From JAPPOI01 sp028818055 (GTDB taxonomy: Bacteria > Pseudomonadota > Alphaproteobacteria > Rhodobacterales > Rhodobacteraceae): a DNA stretch of 64,000 nucleotides. The DNA is taken from positions 2,542,001-2,606,000 of the forward strand of contig OZ253954.1 in assembly GCA_965267405.1 (NCBI GenBank). Reading direction: 5' to 3'. A program made the translations under genes and the position numbers. Of the stretch, positions 26,024 through 34,702 are shown piece by piece. The first letter of the stretch is position 1; the number at the start of each line of letters is the position of its first letter. The notes below the pieces were generated by a model. The model was not told the DNA's origin. It saw only the letters and a list, made by a program, of their open reading frames with translations, and did no database searches.

Positions 26024-26449
26024 TTAATCCACAAGACCCAGCTGTCGTGCGATTGTCGCACTGTCATAGTAGTCTCGTCCTTCAACCACCATTCCATCCT
26101 CGACCCGCATCACGGAACAATAACGAACCTCAGCAGTCTTCCCCGTCGGCGCAAAGTCCCCAAGGCTCGATCGAAGAATTCCGGTATGAGTGCCGGTATT
26201 GCGGAACTCGACCGTCGCCCATTCACCGCACTGGCTGACAATGACATTCTCGACTTTGCAAAGCCCGTCCGGGAACGCTTCGCGCCAACGATAGTAATCT
26301 GATTTGTAGCCTTCTTTACCGGGCAGTTTCTCGCCACGCGCGATATCTTCAAAGTCGATATCATCTGCGATGACCTCCGCGCCACGGTCGGGGTCGCGCA
26401 TGTCCCAGGATTCGTGAAATTGGCGGACGACTTTTTCCGTGGGATGCAT
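26024..26449 (-). CDS. SnoaL-like ester cyclase family protein
   Basis: A 141-residue protein of the SnoaL/NTF2-like fold ('RQFHESWDMRDPDRG', 'WREAFPDG', 'MVVEGRDYYD'). Members include polyketide cyclases and many small uncharacterised enzymes; a specific substrate cannot be given. The start at 26449 is preferred because AAGGA lies ten bases before it; a TTG at 26467 is the alternative. Between RidA and DUF2938 genes, all minus strand, spaced 50-100 bases. Confidence 0.78.
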   Translation of the reverse strand: MHPTEKVVRQFHESWDMRDPDRGAEVIADDIDFEDIARGEKLPGKEGYKSDYYRWREAFPDGLCKVENVIVSQCGEWATVEFRNTGTHTGILRSSLGDFAPTGKTAEVRYCSVMRVEDGMVVEGRDYYDSATIARQLGLVD

Positions 26450-26499
26450 TGGGTTCAAATCCTTCAATATTTGGGCAGAGGTGATCTGGTGCGGCTACA

Positions 26500-26973
26500 T
26501 TAAACCATAGCGCCGACCCAAAGTCCCAGCGCAAAGACCGTATGAGCGACAAGGTTCATGATACGCACTTTCCACGGATTGGGGGTCTTGGCGGCGGCCC
26601 AGCCAAGCCCCATGCCCGGCTGCAAAAGAAACCAACCAAAGCCAACCATCAGGATTGAAAAAATCCATGCCGGTAAAAACGTCGGCTGAGCCAGCCAATC
26701 AGTACCCATGATCGCCGCAAGCGCCACGCCATAGAGGATCCCGACCGCATAATGGAAGGTCCATCCGATTTGCAGTTCTCCTGACACCGGAGGGGCCTCG
26801 GCGATGGCGTCGTGAAAAACCGTCCCGCCGGGCAAGTGCGCCACCCAGCGTCCGGGCATTGCCCAGTTGGGAAGCGGTTGGTTTGCAAATCGATTAAGCG
26901 CCAGCGCCCAAAGGTCCATCGCACCCGTTGCCAGCAGGCCCATGATTACACCTGCCATGATAATCTCGGCCAT
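26500..26973 (-). CDS. DUF2938 family membrane protein
   Basis: A 157-residue integral membrane protein with four hydrophobic segments (about 5-22, 70-87, 98-120, 135-155). 'GAMDLWA' near the N-terminus, 'GWTFHYAVGILYG' and 'QPGMGLGWAAAKTP' are typical of DUF2938. Function unknown. First gene of the minus-strand run toward RidA. Confidence 0.82.
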   Translation of the reverse strand: MAEIIMAGVIMGLLATGAMDLWALALNRFANQPLPNWAMPGRWVAHLPGGTVFHDAIAEAPPVSGELQIGWTFHYAVGILYGVALAAIMGTDWLAQPTFLPAWIFSILMVGFGWFLLQPGMGLGWAAAKTPNPWKVRIMNLVAHTVFALGLWVGAMV

Positions 26974-27324
26974 TTCAAATCCTTGTAAGCTTGCCTGAAC
27001 CTACTCAGGTTGCTTTCTCAGTGACCAGCCCAACGCCAGCATTTTTTGAATATTTTCGCGGGTTCACCAAAGAACGTGCCCGAGGTGTTGCTTGCCAAGG
27101 ATGATCTGTCGTCGAGTGGTCGCCCCAGCTTGAGCGTTTCGACCGGATCGCTAAGCCAGTGTCCGCAGTTTCCCAATCCCCACTCGGCACGAGATTTTAT
27201 TCGTGGATTGAATGAAAGGAGATTGTAGGGTGAAAATCAGACGGTTCGGAAATCATGGCATGTTCGAAACGGCACCGGCTTGTAAAAAAGGCTGTTCGGT
27301 TCACTCTAATCCAGCGAGGAAACT
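26974..27324. other. Divergent intergenic region, 351 bases
   Basis: Lies between the divergent DUF2938 and MscS genes; it should contain both promoters. Short frames here have no recognisable product. No repeat, RNA or strong hairpin seen. Confidence 0.5.
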
Positions 27325-28287
27325 TTGATCACTCTGCTTAAATCGCTTTTGAAGCCCGGACCACGGTTGGCGTTGATCCTTCTACTGACCACCGCGTTCA
27401 TTGCCTACTACTTCGGCGGATCAAAAGTCTTCGAAGATATTGTGGCGTTCTTGGACAGTGACTCCGCATCCTTGACCATTGGGGTTACACGCATTTCGCT
27501 TTGGCTGGTGATCAAAGCGGTCCTTGCGGCCGCGGCGTTGCTTTGGACCGCCGCATTCGTTTCGGCTTTCGGCGAACGTCGGATTTCCAATCTGACGTCA
27601 GTCCGGGCGAGCAACCGGGTTTTAGCAACCAAAGCATTCCAGATTATCGTCTACTTCTTCGCCTTCGTCTTTGGTTTGCAGATACTTGGTATCGAACTGA
27701 CGGCTCTGACGATCTTCGGCGGCGCTCTTGGTATCGGCATTGGTTTCGGACTGCAGAAGATCGCTGCGAACTTCATCAGTGGCCTGATCCTGCTTGTAGA
27801 GAAATCTGTCGAACAGGGTGACCTTGTTGAACTGAGCAATGGGACTTTCGGCTATGTCAGACACATGGGCGCCCGTTACCTGCTTGTCGAAAGCTTTGAC
27901 GGGAAAGAGATAATGATCCCGAACGAAGATTTCATAACAACTTCGGTGACAAACTGGACGTACTCAAACTCCCGAGCGCGTGTCGAAATAACAATTGGGG
28001 TCTCGTACAAGTCCGACATCGAGCTGGCCATGCAGCTGATATTGGAAGCAGCCAGATCGCACCCAACGGCCCTGCAGGACCCAGAGCCCGTGTGCTACAT
28101 GCGCGAGTTTGCGGACAGCTCGGTAAACTATCTGTTGTTCTTCTGGATCGACGATGTGACGGCAGGCCGATACGGGCCGCAGAGTGATGTGATGCGCGAC
28201 ATTTGGCGAAAGTTTGCGGAAAACAACATTGAAATTCCATTTCCGCAGCGGGATGTGCACATCAAACAGTCGGAAAATTCAGCCTGA
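27325..28287 (+). CDS. Small-conductance mechanosensitive channel, MscS family
   Basis: A 320-residue channel that would release solutes on hypo-osmotic shock. Three membrane regions are visible (about 14-31, 52-80, 102-122). The pore helix follows, with the Gly/Ala-rich pattern 'GGALGIGIGFGLQKIAANFISG', then the cytoplasmic beta domain ('GDLVELSNGTFGYV', 'IMIPNEDFI'). Start is TTG at 27325 with GAGGA six bases before it. Typical MscS length, without extra N-terminal domains. Confidence 0.93.
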   Translation: MITLLKSLLKPGPRLALILLLTTAFIAYYFGGSKVFEDIVAFLDSDSASLTIGVTRISLWLVIKAVLAAAALLWTAAFVSAFGERRISNLTSVRASNRVLATKAFQIIVYFFAFVFGLQILGIELTALTIFGGALGIGIGFGLQKIAANFISGLILLVEKSVEQGDLVELSNGTFGYVRHMGARYLLVESFDGKEIMIPNEDFITTSVTNWTYSNSRARVEITIGVSYKSDIELAMQLILEAARSHPTALQDPEPVCYMREFADSSVNYLLFFWIDDVTAGRYGPQSDVMRDIWRKFAENNIEIPFPQRDVHIKQSENSA

Positions 28288-28377
28288 AAATTCCAAGTTG
28301 GCCGCGGTTTGGTCCAATGGGACTGCCCGGTGTCGGACTGACGTTCTGGCGACTCTATCGACCGCAACGAACAAGCG

Positions 28378-29346
28378 TCAAAGCCATTTGGAGAACTTGA
28401 ATACCAAGTAAAGCAGGATGCCTGTAACGATGGAAAGTCCGGTGAGAATCCAGAAGGCCGAAGCGGACTCGATACCTGGCATGCCTCCAACGTTCACACC
28501 GAACAGACCTGTCAAAAATCCAAGAGGCAGGAAAATCGCCGCGACAACGGACAATACATAGCTGTTTCGTCCCAAGGTTTTTGTCCGGGTTGCGTCGACA
28601 TGTTCCTGAATTGCAGACAAACGATCCCGCACGGAATCGAGTTCTTCAACAGTCCGCTTCACCTTGTTGCTGACCTCTCGCAACCGCGCCAGCTCGTCCG
28701 GGCTGAAGGTCCAGTCGTGGAGTTCGGCAAGATTGGCAATCGCCTCGCGTTGCGGATGAACAAAGCGACGCATTTTGATGGCGGCGCGGCGCACTGACGT
28801 AATTCGGTTTGCGGAAGAAAGCTCGCCGTCCAAAGTCTCTTCCTCAAGCTGGTCGGTGGTCTCTTCCATCGATAACGAGATTTCTTCGATCCTGTTTGCC
28901 AACGCCGTTGACAGTTCGGTCAGGAACTGCCCGATGGACACCGGCCCCTTTCCAGCTTCGGCGTGTTTGCGCATCTCATCAGCCGCAAAAACTTTTCTTA
29001 CACGCGCTGAAACAATCGCATTTTCAGTAACCCACATGCGAAGCGAGACCATGTCTTCTGGATCGGACTCCGGGTTTAAATTTACACCGCGCAGATTGAG
29101 GATCAGGCCATCCTCGTGTGGTTCACAACGCGGACGGGTTTCCGCCTGCAAAAGCGCCGTCGCCGGAATCTCGCCGAGTGTTTCTTTGATCCAGTCTGCG
29201 GTCGACGACTCATTGAGGTCCAGATGCAGCCAACGGTAACCGTCCGCTGGTTTAAGGTCCGGCCATTGGCTTTGTACCGCCTTTGACGATCCTTGGACAA
29301 AGTCAAAGGCCGCAAGTGACTTGAGTGATCTGTCGTTCATCTGCAT
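28378..29346 (-). CDS. zntB: CorA-family divalent metal transporter, ZntB-like
   Basis: A 322-residue protein with a long soluble helical N-terminal domain and two C-terminal membrane helices (about 263-285 and 295-317). The pore signature is 'GVNVGGMPG', the form seen in ZntB (zinc) rather than the 'GMN' plus 'MPE' of magnesium CorA. Direction of transport cannot be read from sequence. It converges on the MscS gene. ATG at 29346 or 29340 are both possible. Confidence 0.88.
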   Translation of the reverse strand: MQMNDRSLKSLAAFDFVQGSSKAVQSQWPDLKPADGYRWLHLDLNESSTADWIKETLGEIPATALLQAETRPRCEPHEDGLILNLRGVNLNPESDPEDMVSLRMWVTENAIVSARVRKVFAADEMRKHAEAGKGPVSIGQFLTELSTALANRIEEISLSMEETTDQLEEETLDGELSSANRITSVRRAAIKMRRFVHPQREAIANLAELHDWTFSPDELARLREVSNKVKRTVEELDSVRDRLSAIQEHVDATRTKTLGRNSYVLSVVAAIFLPLGFLTGLFGVNVGGMPGIESASAFWILTGLSIVTGILLYLVFKFSKWL

Positions 29347-29471
29347 TGGTACCTGACGTATCGCGTCATTTAACTATCCGAAATTGACACAAACCTAGCC
29401 ACAAGTCTTCGTAAATTCAGATCAAGGTCTGTTACTCTGCTTCCCATAAATGGTTTGGAGTTTCGATCACC

Positions 29472-29888
29472 GTGATGAATAATTCATTTCGCCCTCGCAT
29501 CATCATCGCAGACGACAACGATATTGTGCGCGACGTTGTTCGCGCCATAATTGAACAAGGATTGTCCGCTGATTGCAGTTCCGCCCGATGTCTCGATGAG
29601 ACAGTAGAAATTGCCTCGGAAACACCAGTCGACTTGGCGCTTCTGGACTACAACATGCCTGGGATGAACGGATTGATTGGCTTGAGCCGCATTAAGTCTT
29701 GCGATGTCCGACATGCTGCCCTCTTTTCGGGAAGAATATCGAGCGATGTCATCGAAGAAGCAATCGAGCTTGGTGTCTCTGGATTTCTGCCCAAAACCCT
29801 GGCTCCGGGCGCGTTGCTTTCGGCGGTCCAAGCAATGTGTTCCGGCGAAAAGTTTCCCGGACAGCACTTTTTCGGTGAAATGAGCTAA
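29472..29888 (+). CDS. Single-domain response regulator (CheY-like)
   Basis: A 138-residue stand-alone receiver. The acidic pair is in 'IIADDND', the phospho-acceptor Asp in 'ALLDYNMPG', Ser in 'ALFSGRIS' and Lys in 'FLPKTLAP'. There is no output domain and no kinase next to it, so it presumably relays or buffers phosphate from a distant kinase. Starts with GTG at 29472 or the adjacent ATG at 29475. It is the last chromosomal gene before the tRNA-Cys island. Confidence 0.85.
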   Translation: MMNNSFRPRIIIADDNDIVRDVVRAIIEQGLSADCSSARCLDETVEIASETPVDLALLDYNMPGMNGLIGLSRIKSCDVRHAALFSGRISSDVIEEAIELGVSGFLPKTLAPGALLSAVQAMCSGEKFPGQHFFGEMS

Positions 29889-30283
29889 AGCCAACACTCA
29901 AAGAGCGTGTACCGAAAAGTCCCACGAATTCGAATTTCTCGGCTTTATGGTTCCCGTCCCAATTCAGCGGCTCATAATCTGATGCCACTGGCCGGCAGCA
30001 TGTGCAAAACGTCGCTTGGGGCATCTCAGGCGAAAACTCGTATCCACAGCGGTTAATCGGCTTACGCTCGCAAGGCTAGCTCCGCCTGGAACACTGATTT
30101 TGGTTCCTGGTCGCAATGAGCTGTAACGAAGCTTGGGAAACAGGCGATTGGCAATCGAAAGAACCGCAGAGATTACTCTGTTCTTAGGAAGCAGAGGGGC
30201 TTGGCGTTGAAGTAAATCGGAGTGAACCAAATACAACGTGTTTAGGGCTCCACTTGCGATTTGGAACACTCATCGAAGCCATG
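29889..30283. other. Intergenic, 395 bases, beside the island boundary
   Basis: Chromosomal sequence between the receiver gene and the left att repeat. This would have been just downstream of tRNA-Cys before the island inserted. No coding frame is supported and no mobile-element remnant recognised. Confidence 0.5.
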
Positions 30284-30336
30284 GATTTTAAATGGAGGCG
30301 AGTACCGGAATCGAACCGGTGTACACGGATTTGCAA
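30284..30336 (-). repeat. Left attachment site: duplicated 3' part of tRNA-Cys
   Basis: 53 bases identical to 36121-36173. From 30293 on it corresponds, on the minus strand, to the 3' part of tRNA-Cys from the anticodon loop to the CCA end. The 5' half is absent, so it is a non-functional tRNA remnant left when the island displaced the original 3' end. Confidence 0.93.
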
Positions 30337-30368
30337 AACTACCTATCATATTGAAAATATTGGGTAAA

Positions 30369-30419
30369 ATGTTTAGACGTACCGCCGAATCGCGGAGAAC
30401 AAACAATGAATGTTTAGAC
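30369..30419 (+). repeat. Probable integrase arm-type sites, left end
   Basis: The decamer ATGTTTAGAC occurs at 30369-30378 and 30410-30419, 41 bases apart, just inside the left att repeat. A related inverted copy (GTCTAAAAAC, 30464-30473) follows. The same decamer is found twice at the other end of the island. Integrase N-terminal domains of this type bind such arm repeats; function is inferred. Confidence 0.6.
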
Positions 30420-30558
30420 ACTTTTCTGGCGCATATTGATGTAACGACAAGGCAGCAACCAGCGTCTAAAAACGTTGGTTTTGCCTCAAAAAAGCAATCA
30501 GTGATTTGGACAGGAATGAGCTTAAACGCAGCGAACAACTAAAGGTGATTTATCCGTT

Positions 30559-30984
30559 TCATTTGCACCAAAACTCTCGTCCGTTTGGCCATGAACGAGC
30601 GAGTTGTTCCTTGATGAGAATATTACCTACATTTTGATTGCGTATTGTCATGGTAGCCAGTCGTCGGCCGTACCTGTCGCGCCCATTGAATCGCAGTTTG
30701 TATTTGTTATTGTTCATCAACTCAATGAGACGCGCAGTCGCTTGCTGGCCAAGTCTTCTCTCAAAATTTCCGCCGCAGATATTCCGGTAGGTTTCCGGAG
30801 TATCGTATCCTTGAAGTCTGACGAGCTCCCCCCGAAGTCTGATGGTGTCGCCGTCAACGACGCAATTGTATCCTTGCCCAGCGTTGCACGGCTCGATTGC
30901 GTGTGCCGGCGAGGACAAAAATAGAATTAGCGCTGCTACTGAAGCAATTACATCCAACTTTTTTTGGGCTCTAATGTAAGTCAC
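30559..30984 (-). CDS. Secreted thermonuclease-family nuclease (SNase-like)
   Basis: A 141-residue staphylococcal-nuclease-like protein. It has a Sec signal peptide (hydrophobic run 12-25, cleavage after 'AHA'), the 'VVDGDTIRL' entry strand, 'VRLQGYDTPETY' with the catalytic Arg and Glu, and a later Arg in 'GRDRYGRRLA'. It would cut DNA/RNA outside the cytoplasm with calcium. GTG start nine bases after the E2-like gene, so it appears to be the fourth cistron of the CBASS operon, which is unusual. It could instead be independent cargo. Confidence 0.82.
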   Translation of the reverse strand: MTYIRAQKKLDVIASVAALILFLSSPAHAIEPCNAGQGYNCVVDGDTIRLRGELVRLQGYDTPETYRNICGGNFERRLGQQATARLIELMNNNKYKLRFNGRDRYGRRLATMTIRNQNVGNILIKEQLARSWPNGREFWCK

Positions 30985-30993
30985 GGCTCAGAA

Positions 30994-31683
30994 TCATCTC
31001 GACTGACTATTCAATTTTTCTTGCATTATCTCCGCTATCTCTGGAGATACTCTTCCCTTGATCTTTCGGAGATTTGTTTCACAGCAAACACCAATTTTTT
31101 TGCGACTACCGCAAGGACATCGCCATCTCGACCTCAACCACTTCCTTCTTAATACTTTTAGGTGCGATGATACACTCTTCTGGGTTGGTGAACAATCAAG
31201 AACTTCAGCGTATGCATCTAGTAAGCCGGAGATATAGTGTTGACGTTCGCCAATCGCGGTAGCCGCATCGATGCCATTTAGCCGCACATATTGCCACCTG
31301 AAGAAATCCATTATGGGGCCGGAGACTACTTCCGAAATGGATTGATCTTTTGCGTCAGCGAGCCACGCAGGCCAGACGGAGTAGCAACATGAGCCATTTG
31401 GATTCACGTGATAGTCTAATTCGCGTTCGATGCGTCCACCTGTCTCAAAGACTAGTGGTTCAATTGCAGGGAAGCCAATTGGAATGACAATTCGCACCTC
31501 AAATTGATCAAGGGCCCCAAGGGGCTGGTTTTCAGGGCTTTTTGGCATGACGAACAATCGTCCTGAGATCTCGACTTTGTCGTCACTCAGCTCGATGATG
31601 TTCAGGTCAGGCTGATCGAAAGCAATCAGAGACAGGACTTCGTCTCGAATTTCCTCGATTGTTAGCTTGGCTAACCTTGCCAA
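30994..31683 (-). CDS. CBASS-associated E2-like protein with C-terminal SEC-C-like zinc motif
   Basis: A 229-residue protein. Residues about 1-160 look like the bacterial E2 (ubiquitin-conjugating) family of CBASS operons: 'FPAIEPLVFETGG' followed by 'YHVNPNGSCCYSVW', with His92 and candidate catalytic Cys99/Cys100. The tail holds 'CPCGSRKKIGVCC' (189-201), a SEC-C-like zinc site. No E1 or JAB protease gene is nearby, so this is the E2-only type. In such systems the E2 is thought to act on the CD-NTase. TTG start overlapping the CD-NTase end by 13 bases. Confidence 0.75.
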   Translation of the reverse strand: MARLAKLTIEEIRDEVLSLIAFDQPDLNIIELSDDKVEISGRLFVMPKSPENQPLGALDQFEVRIVIPIGFPAIEPLVFETGGRIERELDYHVNPNGSCCYSVWPAWLADAKDQSISEVVSGPIMDFFRWQYVRLNGIDAATAIGERQHYISGLLDAYAEVLDCSPTQKSVSSHLKVLRRKWLRSRWRCPCGSRKKIGVCCETNLRKIKGRVSPEIAEIMQEKLNSQSR

Positions 31684-32870
31684 GGCTTTGAGTTTCCGCC
31701 GTGCTCAGTAATGTAGTCAACTTCTTTCGACGCCACCTCTTTTGGCGAAACTACAGTTGGAGAAGCCAGCGCCATAAGTGGCGACACTTTATCGAACGTG
31801 TTTTGAGTTAGTCTTTCAACGAGATCGCTAGGCACACTATCGTAAGGCCTCCGAAAATAATGCGAAAAGTCAGTCTGAGCGGCTTTGAGCCATCGGTGGA
31901 ATTCTTTTTCGCGCGCAGGGAATTCTTCCCACTTGTCAGCAAAGTTTTCCTCGGGGTTGACTGGGTTTCGCACATAACGCACGGAACCTTCGTCAGCGAT
32001 GTGCTTGTCCATGTCGGTTAAAATGGTTCTGAGAGCATCACCAATGTTCTGTTCGCCACTATAGGCTTGAGCGGACAAAGTTGTGATTATGATTGATATC
32101 GGTTTGTCGGGGTCATCGCCATACATTGTATCGCGATGACGCTTCAGTAACTGTATTGCCCGTTGTAGCGGCGTCTTTACGCGATAGTCAGGCACCTCAT
32201 CGACGCTCGCAAATTGACGATCCTCCACCAAAAGCGATTTGCGGCGATCAAATTCTGCTGATTGCTGCTGCCTAAACCACGCAGCATATCCCCGTGGATT
32301 GCTGATCAACCAATCGTTGGTAATGGATGCGTAGTTTTCGTGTTCTTTGTCAGTGATAGCTAACGCGTTCTCGGTAAGCTCGACGTCAGCGCCCAGACCT
32401 ACGTGGCCTTTTTCAATGAGGAATTCTCTATAGCGGTGGGCATTTGGCAGTGCCGGTAGAATGTCCATGTGGAACTTTTCCGACTTCGAGTACTCAATAG
32501 TCCAGCATCTTCGTCCGTCTTTAGGCGATTTGGCGATACCATTTGCGCTAGCGTAATCATTCACCTCGATACCTACCAATTGCTTCAATTCTTCTTGTGT
32601 TAGCTCGTTATCGCTGCCTTGAACTTGGCATACGATGTCTAGGTCAAACTCATCGGCATCGCCGACAGGTCGAATTACAGTTCCAAGCAGAAACGAACCT
32701 TGAGGATAGGTCACAGGATCGCGATCGAATATTCCGGACGTGGGACGTTGGAAGTATTCGCCAATGCTATTGTAGCGATCAATTGCTTTTTCATGAAGTT
32801 TAGTAGGGATATCAATGGCATCCGCCATCGCATCGAGAAATTCGATATGATTTGAAATTTGCTTGGTCAC
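31671..32870 (-). CDS. CD-NTase (cGAS/DncV-like nucleotidyltransferase) of CBASS
   Basis: A 399-residue enzyme expected to make a cyclic oligonucleotide alarm signal on phage infection. The nucleotidyltransferase core shows Gly58-Ser59 in 'YPQGSFLLGT', Asp76 and Asp78 in 'DEFDLDIVC' and the third Asp (136) in 'KFHMDILPA'. The C-terminal half is helical. GTG start with AAAGGAA, 12 bases after the phospholipase gene. Clade and product cannot be assigned by eye. Confidence 0.88.
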   Translation of the reverse strand: MTKQISNHIEFLDAMADAIDIPTKLHEKAIDRYNSIGEYFQRPTSGIFDRDPVTYPQGSFLLGTVIRPVGDADEFDLDIVCQVQGSDNELTQEELKQLVGIEVNDYASANGIAKSPKDGRRCWTIEYSKSEKFHMDILPALPNAHRYREFLIEKGHVGLGADVELTENALAITDKEHENYASITNDWLISNPRGYAAWFRQQQSAEFDRRKSLLVEDRQFASVDEVPDYRVKTPLQRAIQLLKRHRDTMYGDDPDKPISIIITTLSAQAYSGEQNIGDALRTILTDMDKHIADEGSVRYVRNPVNPEENFADKWEEFPAREKEFHRWLKAAQTDFSHYFRRPYDSVPSDLVERLTQNTFDKVSPLMALASPTVVSPKEVASKEVDYITEHGGNSKPWQG

Positions 32871-32882
32871 TGAATATTCCTT

Positions 32883-33857
32883 TCAGTCCTTGTGAATTGG
32901 CTCAAATGGGTCTGCCTTTGTAGAAAAGAATGTCTTGAGCAGCTTTGGTTTTTGCGCGCGTGCCTCGAAGATTGCTCTGTCTTTGAGTGCGGGGATTTGA
33001 GACGCATCATCTAACGCGTATTGGTTTGCTTGGACTGATTGCGTCACACGATAGACTGCTTTGTGATCCGAGCCTCCAACATCGCCAGTTAGAACATGAG
33101 CAATCCCGAGTGACCCATGGGATTGTCCCGCCATAAAAAAACCTGCCATGTGTCGGGCAAAGCGTGCTGCACCCGTCGATCCTCTCATTTCTCCAATGTC
33201 ATCGAGGCAACTTATGCTGAGCAGTCTTATTTCCTTGGGATTCCAGCCTAGTGTCCCAATTCCTTCAGCGACCGCGACACCGCTGGGATTGTTTGCCCAT
33301 AAGCCACCATCAACCAGACCAACATCGCTTTGTGTGAGGTGCTGCTCAAAATAGGTTGGCGCTGCTGCAGTGGCCATTGCGGCATCAATTGCGAGCTCTT
33401 TATAGTCAGTAGTGAGCCTCGATGCATGAGCAGTTTTGAATATGTAAACCTGTTGTGTACGGCCGTGAAACGCAGGAATCAGCAAACGAGTGCGTGCTTC
33501 ACCCAACGTTCGTTCCTCAAGAATTGGAGAAAGGGCTTTTTTCAGATTTTCGGAGGAATACTTAGGACCCCAAGTGATCCATTTTACCTTTCGCAGAGCC
33601 TTTCGGACAAAGAGTGGCACAATACTCTGTTGCTGGCTAAAGATCGCGGGTCCTTTCTCTTGGTAAAGGTCGCTAATTTCGCTTGCACTTACGCCGAGCG
33701 AGAGACCGATGGCAATAATACCGCCAGTTGATGTTCCGGTTATGAGATCGAAGTATTCCCAAATTTCTCCGTCGATCTCTTCTTCAAGTTTAGCGAGAAA
33801 TGCGGCAGGGAAGACACCTTTGATGCCACCGCCGTCAATCGATAAAATTCGCTTCAT
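32883..33857 (-). CDS. capV: Patatin-like phospholipase, CBASS effector (CapV type)
   Basis: A 324-residue patatin-fold lipase. The oxyanion motif is 'DGGGIKG' (8-14), nucleophile Ser43 in 'GTSTGG' and Asp183 in 'VDGGLWANN'. Next to a CD-NTase this is the CapV-type effector: the cyclic nucleotide activates it to break down the inner membrane and kill the infected cell. First gene of the operon, with an ATG start. Ligand specificity depends on the neighbouring cyclase and is unknown. Confidence 0.9.
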   Translation of the reverse strand: MKRILSIDGGGIKGVFPAAFLAKLEEEIDGEIWEYFDLITGTSTGGIIAIGLSLGVSASEISDLYQEKGPAIFSQQQSIVPLFVRKALRKVKWITWGPKYSSENLKKALSPILEERTLGEARTRLLIPAFHGRTQQVYIFKTAHASRLTTDYKELAIDAAMATAAAPTYFEQHLTQSDVGLVDGGLWANNPSGVAVAEGIGTLGWNPKEIRLLSISCLDDIGEMRGSTGAARFARHMAGFFMAGQSHGSLGIAHVLTGDVGGSDHKAVYRVTQSVQANQYALDDASQIPALKDRAIFEARAQKPKLLKTFFSTKADPFEPIHKD

Positions 33858-34522
33858 AAAAACTCATATTGGCTGTTTCAATCTACCATAAGTAGCACTT
33901 GAGCAAAACGATACAAGATTTTGGTGTCTGAGTTCTGCATTCCGCGCAACGCGAATTGTCGATGTTGTCCAAACCGCCGGTAGATAGCGCTCATTAGTTT
34001 ACTGTCCGCGTTCGGAGCCAAACGGAACAGGCCCCGCGTTATCGTCAGCGCAAAGCCGCCTGGCCCCGTAGACTTCAAGGATCGGAGGGGCCGGGAGGCG
34101 GGCCGAATTCCCCTGCTTGATCCTGTATGCATTTAGTGACACCAACGACGGCGTTTTTTCATCGATCATGCGGCGCAAAATTTGCAATTTGCTGGTGGTT
34201 GGCTGGTGCTAGTTGAGCCGAAGAAGCGATTGCATGAGTTTCCGGCAAATCATTCGACAATTGTTCGCGCGATCCGCCTTGGCTCATTGCTCTACAGTGG
34301 ATTCCGATTGATCCTTTACTCCACGTGCCGATTGCAAACCCCAGTGTTCTTACCCTCTTCCGCGTCCATGCCTGTCAAAGGTGAGTCATTTTGGGCACAT
34401 TTGCGGCATACACTCGAGAAATCGCCCTCGTTCGGTTCACATATCAACATGTTGTGTTGTCGTGAAGCAAAAAATACCACATGTTGTGTTTTACTTGGCG
34501 AAAGAAAGTAGAACGCGGCGGG
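33858..34522. other. Intergenic control region between defence operon and integrase operon, 665 bases
   Basis: Divergent region that should hold promoters for the CBASS operon (minus) and the integrase unit (plus). Frames at 33878-34187 (minus) and 34182-34511 (plus) give no recognisable protein. A frame at 33999-34187 reads moderately protein-like and might be a gene remnant. The 12-base repeats at 34447-34490 are listed separately. Confidence 0.45.
34447..34490 (+). repeat. Paired 12-base repeats before the integrase unit
   Basis: ACATGTTGTGTT occurs at 34447-34458 and 34479-34490, offset by 32 bases, about three helical turns. The first copy overlaps a perfect 10-base palindrome CAACATGTTG. 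They end 32 bases before the small gene start, suitable for an operator controlling integrase expression. Function inferred. Confidence 0.5.
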
Positions 34523-34702
34523 ATGGTTATGTCTGCAAGAACAATCGAACAAAGGGCTATAAGCCTAGTAAGAACCTTTGAGGCCTCAGGGAAATCAGTA
34601 AGCGGTATTGCGGTTGAGGGCCGCCGCATCGAAGTTATGCTGGCATCTGGGGAGAGATTTGATGAGTTCGACAGGATAGATATGCGCCATGGCAAAACGT
34701 GA
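34523..34702 (+). CDS. Small protein coupled to the integrase (unknown function)
   Basis: A 59-residue protein: an N-terminal helix ('ARTIEQRAISLVRTFEASG') followed by a short strand-rich part ('GIAVEGRRIEVMLASGE'). The stop overlaps the integrase start by 14 bases, so translation is coupled. I do not recognise a family; size and place suggest an excision or control factor, but no clear helix-turn-helix is seen. Start ATG at 34523, or 34529 two codons later. Confidence 0.6.
   Translation: MVMSARTIEQRAISLVRTFEASGKSVSGIAVEGRRIEVMLASGERFDEFDRIDMRHGKT

Noticed and set aside
33999..34187. A minus-strand frame of 62 residues in the island control region
   Set aside because: Reads somewhat like a real protein but has no family match, no clear ribosome site and lies just upstream of capV; at most a gene remnant.
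34182..34511. A plus-strand 109-residue frame before the integrase unit
   Set aside because: Low-complexity composition, overlaps the operator-like repeats, and the better-supported 59-residue gene starts right after it.
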